From: Streptomyces sp. NRRL S-1022
GTDB lineage: Bacteria > Actinomycetota > Actinomycetes > Streptomycetales > Streptomycetaceae
Assembly (NCBI RefSeq): GCF_000720135.1
Contig: NZ_JOIU01000008.1
Coordinates: 186,001-250,000 of the forward strand
Direction of reading: 5' to 3'
Length of the DNA stretch: 64,000 nucleotides
Shown: positions 60,117 through 64,000 of the stretch, piece after piece
Position numbering within the stretch: position 1 is the first letter of the stretch
How the letters are laid out: each line of letters starts with the position of its first letter
Notes under the pieces: model-generated
Databases searched by the model: none
Seen by the model: only the letters and a program-made list of their open reading frames with translations
Told to the model about the DNA's origin: nothing
Made by a program: the position numbers and the translations under genes

Positions 60117-60527
60117 ACAGCCCGGGTGTGGGGGCTGAGTTGCCCAGGATTCCCGGAAGAAGTGAGCCGGGCCCGCCGATGGACCCGTGACATCCTGCGC
60201 GGCTCACCTTTAGCGGAAGACGCCGAGCTGATCGTGAGCGAGCTGAGCGCCAACGCGATCCTTCACACGGCCAGCGGCCAGGAGTACGGCAGCTTCCACC
60301 TGGCGGTAGCGGTCTCGGCTCAAGTGGTGGCGGTGTCCGTCACTGACGACGGCGGCACGGCAACGGCCCCGAAGGTCGAGCACCAGGACCAGGACGCTGA
60401 GCATGGCCGCGGGCTGGGCATGGTCAGTGCCATCGCTCACCGGGTCGTCGTGCACGACAGCGACCAGGGCCACACGGTGACCGCGGAGCTTTACGCGGAC
60501 TCCCGCCTGGGAGGCCACCCATGCTGA
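60099..60527 (+). CDS. Anti-sigma-factor-like ATP-binding protein (HATPase_c_2)
   Basis: A 142-residue GHKL-fold protein of the RsbW/SpoIIAB kind, very common in Streptomyces. The N box is LIVSELSANAILHT, the G1 box SVTDDGGTA and the G2 box HGRGLGMVSAIAH. ATG with AAAGGA 7 bases upstream. It may act as an anti-sigma or regulatory kinase; many stand-alone copies have unknown partners. It overlaps the next gene by 7 bases. Confidence 0.85.
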   Translation: MHEYTSTARVWGLSCPGFPEEVSRARRWTRDILRGSPLAEDAELIVSELSANAILHTASGQEYGSFHLAVAVSAQVVAVSVTDDGGTATAPKVEHQDQDAEHGRGLGMVSAIAHRVVVHDSDQGHTVTAELYADSRLGGHPC

Positions 60528-60901
60528 AGCCGCCGCAGCGGGGCTACTGGTGTGAGTGCTGGACCGAGGACCTGACGGAGCAGCGGGGGCCGGCGCTGAT
60601 GGCATCGTTCGACGCGTACTCGGCACCGCAGGCCGACCGTTGGGTAGCGGTCGCACTCCGCACGATCTCACCGGCACTGGACGCGGACGCCTCCGACGAG
60701 GCATGGGAGTGGCTGTACGAGGGTCGCATCGAGACCCGCCGAGCCTTGCTTCGAGCCGAACCGTGCACGGTGTCAGTGGCCCACGCCAAGACCCGCATCA
60801 CCTGGACGATCCGACCGGTGCTCTTCCTGCCACTCACGCACCGCCAGGCAGCCGAACTTCCATCCTGCGCGTACGACTTCAAGCCCCGCCCGACAGACTG
60901 A
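60521..60901 (+). CDS. Hypothetical protein, partner of the anti-sigma-like ATPase
   Basis: A 126-residue soluble protein: PPQRGYWCECWTEDLTEQRG, DAYSAPQADRWVAVALRTIS, ALLRAEPCTVSVAHAKTRIT. No domain recognised. The ATG lies inside the preceding ATPase gene (7-bp overlap), so the two are co-translated and probably act together. It is the last gene of AICE character before the AIPR gene, which converges on it. Confidence 0.65.
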   Translation: MLKPPQRGYWCECWTEDLTEQRGPALMASFDAYSAPQADRWVAVALRTISPALDADASDEAWEWLYEGRIETRRALLRAEPCTVSVAHAKTRITWTIRPVLFLPLTHRQAAELPSCAYDFKPRPTD

Positions 60902-60914
60902 GTTACAACTTTCT

Positions 60915-62639
60915 CTACGGGTTCAGGCGGCTCGCTCCGCTCACCGCGCGCGGCCCGGCCCCCGGCCGGGCCTGCGCTCCTGCCTCTGATGGCATCTGCC
61001 CACCACCAGCCGCAATAACGGACTGAGCCAGTTCCCTGAATGTTGCGATCAGGTCATGCTGCTTCAGCGCGGTGATGATCTGCTCGCTCTGCTCTTCTGC
61101 CTTCCCCTTCTCAAGGGAAGCCGACTTTCCGCCCAACACGTGATACTTCAGCGCCATAAGGATGTGATACCTGGTCGGCTTGTAAGCCGACTCCAGCGCG
61201 CCAGACCTGAAAGCATTCTCAAGTCGGTACGCCGCGAAGGCGCTGACCATGTAAGGCAGCAGCTTGTGATCTTCTCGGAAGATGGCCGCGCCAATGTCGT
61301 CGTATAGCCTACTGGCGTATCGAGCAGCAACATGGGGAGCGTCTAGAAACATAGCCGAGACAGCGCGCATTTGGTCACTGATTGTAACGATGCGATTTTT
61401 GGTTACTTCTTTGTTGTAGAACTGACCTGAACGGCGCTCGTAAGTCAGCTTGAAATCTGGCGCATCCAGCTTATAGAAGTCCTCCAGCCTCTTCTGGAAC
61501 TTACTAAGCGCCACCAGATCGTTCTCTTGGACGGCGGTCTGGGAATTTGTTGCCCGAATGATCTGGGTGGCAACTTCCTCGTCCCCGGTCACTACCAGTC
61601 GAATGGGTACGTAGACCTCAGACACGGCCTCACCAAGTGACTGCTTGGACAGGTAAAGGCAGTGGCTGGTCTGGCAGCCATTCACGATCTGATAGCCGGA
61701 AACTGCTACGGCGTCCCCTGGCTTGGGAGCATAGGAAGCAGCAACGACGGTCACACCGTTATTCAAAACAGGCAGAAGACTCCTCTCCGCAGAATTGAGA
61801 GTGTCCATGATCTGCATGTTGACCGAGTTGTCTTCTCCCTTGAATCCCCGCACGTTGTCATAGAAAACGCGCTCATCAAGGTTCTTCTCATCGCGGGTCT
61901 CGATCAATTTGAGCAGTTCTGCCACCGACACGACACCCAAGATTGCCTGGTCGACGCCGGGCATCTTGGGCAGGTTGACCTGCTTCTCGAATTGGATCTC
62001 CACTTCGTTTGCATGGTTTTTCCGGACCCATGCATCGTGGATGTCATCGGCACCCAGAACGGTGACAGAGACCCGACCAAGAAAGCCAAGATTGTCGATC
62101 TGTTCCGTGACGGTGGCGACTCTCTCCTTTACGGGGTCGGAGGAGATCGCATGCTTCGGCGCAGTTGTCGTGAAGTACAAGTAGACCGAAGGCGAACCTT
62201 TAAGGCGACCCGCATAGTTCTCGAATACTGCGCCAAGCGCCTGCGCTAGTGCCTCCATGCGAGGATACGAAGGGAAACCGTCGTTCTGAAGGAACTTGCG
62301 AACCGTGTCACCGAAGCTGAGAATTTCGGCACTCGACACAGAAGCGGACTGCTTCGCCTGAATGAAGTGCAAACTTACTTCAACCTTGGCGGCATTTTCG
62401 CAGATTTCCCTCACGTCATCCGCGTCCCAGGCCAGCTGCCCATTCACGTCAAGTGCGATGACGTCGATACCGATCGCTCCTTGATCAAGGAGAAGGTCGG
62501 ACTTTTGCACTTGCGCTATAAGGTCTTCGGGAAGGATGAGGCTAGCGGCGAAGAGTTCGAAAGCGTCAGCGTTGCTGATTTCGAGCAGTTCCTCTTCCTC
62601 GCGGAACTTCTTGAACAGTCCCTGGATGAGGGGATTCAT
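60915..62639 (-). CDS. AIPR-family abortive-infection protein
   Basis: A 574-residue protein. The AIPR hallmark is LNNGVTVVAAS (about residues 292-302) with GYQIVNGCQTSHCLYLS (315-331). The N-terminal region has GIDVIALDV (about 57-65) then HFIQAKQS (91-98), a PD-(D/E)xK nuclease-like Asp...QxK pattern usual in this family. Named for phage-resistance proteins that abort infection. Codon use is visibly less GC-rich than the flanking genes except the last 35 residues, which turn GC- and Ala/Gly-rich and may be a late addition. ATG with GGGAG upstream. Stand-alone; no partner gene is evident. Confidence 0.85.
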   Translation of the reverse strand: MNPLIQGLFKKFREEEELLEISNADAFELFAASLILPEDLIAQVQKSDLLLDQGAIGIDVIALDVNGQLAWDADDVREICENAAKVEVSLHFIQAKQSASVSSAEILSFGDTVRKFLQNDGFPSYPRMEALAQALGAVFENYAGRLKGSPSVYLYFTTTAPKHAISSDPVKERVATVTEQIDNLGFLGRVSVTVLGADDIHDAWVRKNHANEVEIQFEKQVNLPKMPGVDQAILGVVSVAELLKLIETRDEKNLDERVFYDNVRGFKGEDNSVNMQIMDTLNSAERSLLPVLNNGVTVVAASYAPKPGDAVAVSGYQIVNGCQTSHCLYLSKQSLGEAVSEVYVPIRLVVTGDEEVATQIIRATNSQTAVQENDLVALSKFQKRLEDFYKLDAPDFKLTYERRSGQFYNKEVTKNRIVTISDQMRAVSAMFLDAPHVAARYASRLYDDIGAAIFREDHKLLPYMVSAFAAYRLENAFRSGALESAYKPTRYHILMALKYHVLGGKSASLEKGKAEEQSEQIITALKQHDLIATFRELAQSVIAAGGGQMPSEAGAQARPGAGPRAVSGASRLNP

Positions 62640-62680
62640 TCAAACTCCCAGCTGCTAGACGGCGCGTACCGAGTGCGTGT

Positions 62681-62695
62681 ATCTCCTTAGGAGAT
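62681..62695. promoter_or_regulatory. Palindrome upstream of the AIPR gene
   Basis: ATCTCCT-T-AGGAGAT is a perfect 7-bp inverted repeat 42 bp before the AIPR start, in the likely promoter or leader. It may be an operator or small leader hairpin. Confidence 0.4.
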
Positions 62696-62696
62696 T

Positions 62697-63668
62697 TGAC
62701 GCACGCCGGCCCAGTCATGTTAGGGCCCGTACCTCCAACTTGGGTAGGGAGCCCACACTTTGAGCCGGTAGCGGCGAAGATGGGAGGCTTCCACGAGTCG
62801 CCCCTCGATCTGGGGTAGGGGGTCGACGGCTGTGTCCGTGCCGGACGCGTGCCAGGGAAACCACGGGGGACAGCAGCGAACGAGACGGACGCCGATCAGG
62901 ACCAGGCGCTACCTCGCCACCCTCGCGGATCACCGGGACTTCCACAGCTGAGGGCTCGGGCGCTGTGATCACGGTCTGGCCGTCGCAGCTTGCTCTGTTC
63001 AACGACAAAATCAGCGTGGCCGAGGCTGGTGGGGGTGCAGCGAGGCATACGCGTGCGTGGTCGGTCGGCGTTCTCACCGTCGTGGCGGACTGTCGTCGGT
63101 TGCGGTTCAGAGGGCGGCCCATCGAGCGTGCCAGCCGTCAGCCGAGTGCGGGAGAGCTGGGCCGTCCCTGGGCCGTCCGAGGTCGCTCGACAGTGGCCAA
63201 GGACGACAAACGATGACGACCAGGCGCACGAACCCACTAGTCCTGAGCAGGGTAAACGCAGTTCATCAAGATCTCCGCCAAGACCCAGGGCAAGAAGACA
63301 GGTCTTGACTGACCCATTGAGACGCCACCGACCTAGGACGCCACAGGTGAGATCCAGCCATAGATCCGCGCCCCATATGCCCCGATTAGCGTGAGTGCCA
63401 CAGCCGGAAAGTGCACATCACGTCCGAGCCGTACTGGATGTTTCCGCAGGCCCTGGCCCGTTATCGAGTCTGCGCAGATTAAAAAATGTTCCCGGTGAGC
63501 CATCCGAGAATCAACCCAGAGCTCATGGCCGATTGAAGTCCTGCGCTAGCGTTCCGACACGTCGAACGACAACACCCCGCAGCACGGATTACCGGTCCGC
63601 GCCGCGGGGTGCAGCAAATTCCGAGCTATTGGAGCAGCTCGTTAACAACCAGTCCTGGAGACTCACTG
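62697..63668. other. About 1 kb with no convincing gene
   Basis: Several short open frames on both strands overlap each other, none with both a ribosome site and the third-position GC pattern of this genome. Composition is mixed and resembles decayed or recently acquired DNA. No tRNA, att copy or transposase fragment was recognised. Confidence 0.5.
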
Positions 63669-63842
63669 ATGGACCAGTTGGGCACAGGGCCCTATACGGA
63701 GCAAGATATTCCGGATAGAGCCAACATCCAGACGCAGCCTACAGGCCAGCACTCCCGGGTCAACCTGGCGCTTGGGTGGACAACGGCAGCAGCAGCCGTG
63801 ATCAGTGCCGTGGCCGCACTGATCACTTCGCTCCGCGGCTAA
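63669..63842 (+). CDS. Small single-span membrane peptide
   Basis: A 57-residue protein: a polar, Gln-rich N-terminal half (LGTGPYTEQDIPDRANIQTQ) and one C-terminal hydrophobic helix (LALGWTTAAAAVISAVAALI). GGAG lies 8 bases before the ATG, which supports translation. It is tail-anchored in appearance; such peptides include small toxins, holins and sensor anchors, but no family is recognised. The remaining 158 bp to the window end show no gene. Confidence 0.5.
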   Translation: MDQLGTGPYTEQDIPDRANIQTQPTGQHSRVNLALGWTTAAAAVISAVAALITSLRG

Positions 63843-64000
63843 CCTCTGTCGGGAGCTGCGAGTTGGCGCTCAACACTAAGGAAGCGCTAGTGTCGTTGCA
63901 CCCGCCAAGACCCTGCCGGAAAATGCATCAGGGGTGCAGCAGGTGGAGTTGACCGCCAACGACTCGTGAGCCGCCGCCAACGGCTCCCGCTGCGGGGAAG

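Larger units (their letters stand above)
55317..60901. mobile_element. Decayed pSAM2/RepSA-type AICE in tandem
   Basis: Gene order int-xis-repSA-traSA-SCO3933-type gene on the minus strand, then GntR, NUDIX, ATPase and a small gene, is that of a pSAM2-like AICE. Two internal deletions removed most of integrase, the start of repSA and most of traSA. It is fixed in place, as it lacks integrase, initiator and translocase. The right border is uncertain; it is set after the last gene of AICE character. Confidence 0.75.

Noticed and set aside
62715..63122. 135-residue minus-strand frame after the AIPR gene
   Set aside because: Ser/Pro/Arg-rich, no ribosome site, overlaps other frames of equal length, and no domain pattern.
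1..64000. CRISPR arrays, rRNA genes and transposase genes
   Set aside because: No regularly spaced repeat-spacer pattern, no rRNA sequence and no DDE or IS-type transposase reading frame was recognised.
55350..64000. A third copy of the 52-bp att repeat as right border of the decayed element
   Set aside because: Searched by eye for GGTTCGAATCCTGCCGGGGG and found none; it may lie beyond the window or be lost.

Overview
The window is Streptomyces chromosome. Coding sequence is very GC-rich with third positions almost always G or C, GTG/TTG starts and GGAGG-type ribosome binding sites are common, and the marker genes are streptomycete: hrdD (a 332-residue HrdD sigma factor), the actinobacterial divisome gene sepX/glpR, DUF6227, an SCO3933-type plasmid gene and pSAM2-type element genes. 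From memory, the order of the first 38 kb resembles the Streptomyces coelicolor SCO3170-SCO3208 neighbourhood around hrdD; this was not checked against a database.

Positions 1-38,600 are conserved core and near-core genes. They comprise a truncated Baeyer-Villiger-type monooxygenase with a divergent MerR regulator; xthA; an acetyltransferase; tRNA-Ala(CGC); the block sepX/glpR - acetyltransferase - mogA-like - moaC - glp (moeA-like) - galU; 5-formyl-THF cyclo-ligase; a large secreted penicillin-acylase-family enzyme; a cation/proton antiporter with a probable CTG start; an MFS exporter; an FmdB zinc-ribbon gene behind a CIRCE-like element; MTA phosphorylase; mscL; an LtrA membrane protein; an autoprocessing P1/DmpA-type hydrolase; a lipoprotein L,D-transpeptidase; the fructose PTS operon (deoR-fruK-fruA); two drug-efflux genes with local regulators; hrdD with an exact SigR-type promoter, divergent from a phosphinothricin-acetyltransferase-like gene; LigB dioxygenase/MarR; TetR/MFS; and a secreted M6-type metalloprotease.

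Positions 39,070-55,316 are an intact-looking integrative element of the AICE type (actinomycete integrative and conjugative element). It is inserted in the 3' end of tRNA-Arg(CCT) and bounded by a perfect 52-bp direct repeat. It carries integrase and excisionase, a TGACGC iteron-like cluster, a helicase-like ATPase plus a Prim-Pol protein (replication), a C5-type DNA methyltransferase divergent from a zinc-ribbon/HNH nuclease, a TraB/FtsK-like conjugative translocase with nearby CAGGGAG repeats (candidate transfer locus), spread-type and small zinc proteins, and a GntR regulator with a four-site operator array. At its right end is a cargo island: a P-loop kinase coupled to the GntR gene, a stand-alone caspase-like protease, and a DarT/DarG DNA ADP-ribosylation toxin-antitoxin pair placed against attR.

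Positions 55,317-about 60,900 are a second, decayed element of the same family in tandem. Two deletions have fused the excisionase gene to the integrase 3' end and a TraSA-like translocase gene to the middle of a RepSA-like initiator gene, but its GntR / NUDIX / anti-sigma-like ATPase module looks intact and shares an ACTCGTCTATAC-type operator at several promoters. It is followed by a large, less GC-rich AIPR-family abortive-infection gene with a QxK nuclease-like motif, about 1 kb with no convincing gene, and a small single-span membrane peptide. The tRNA-Arg locus has therefore collected two elements and several anti-phage genes next to conserved housekeeping DNA.
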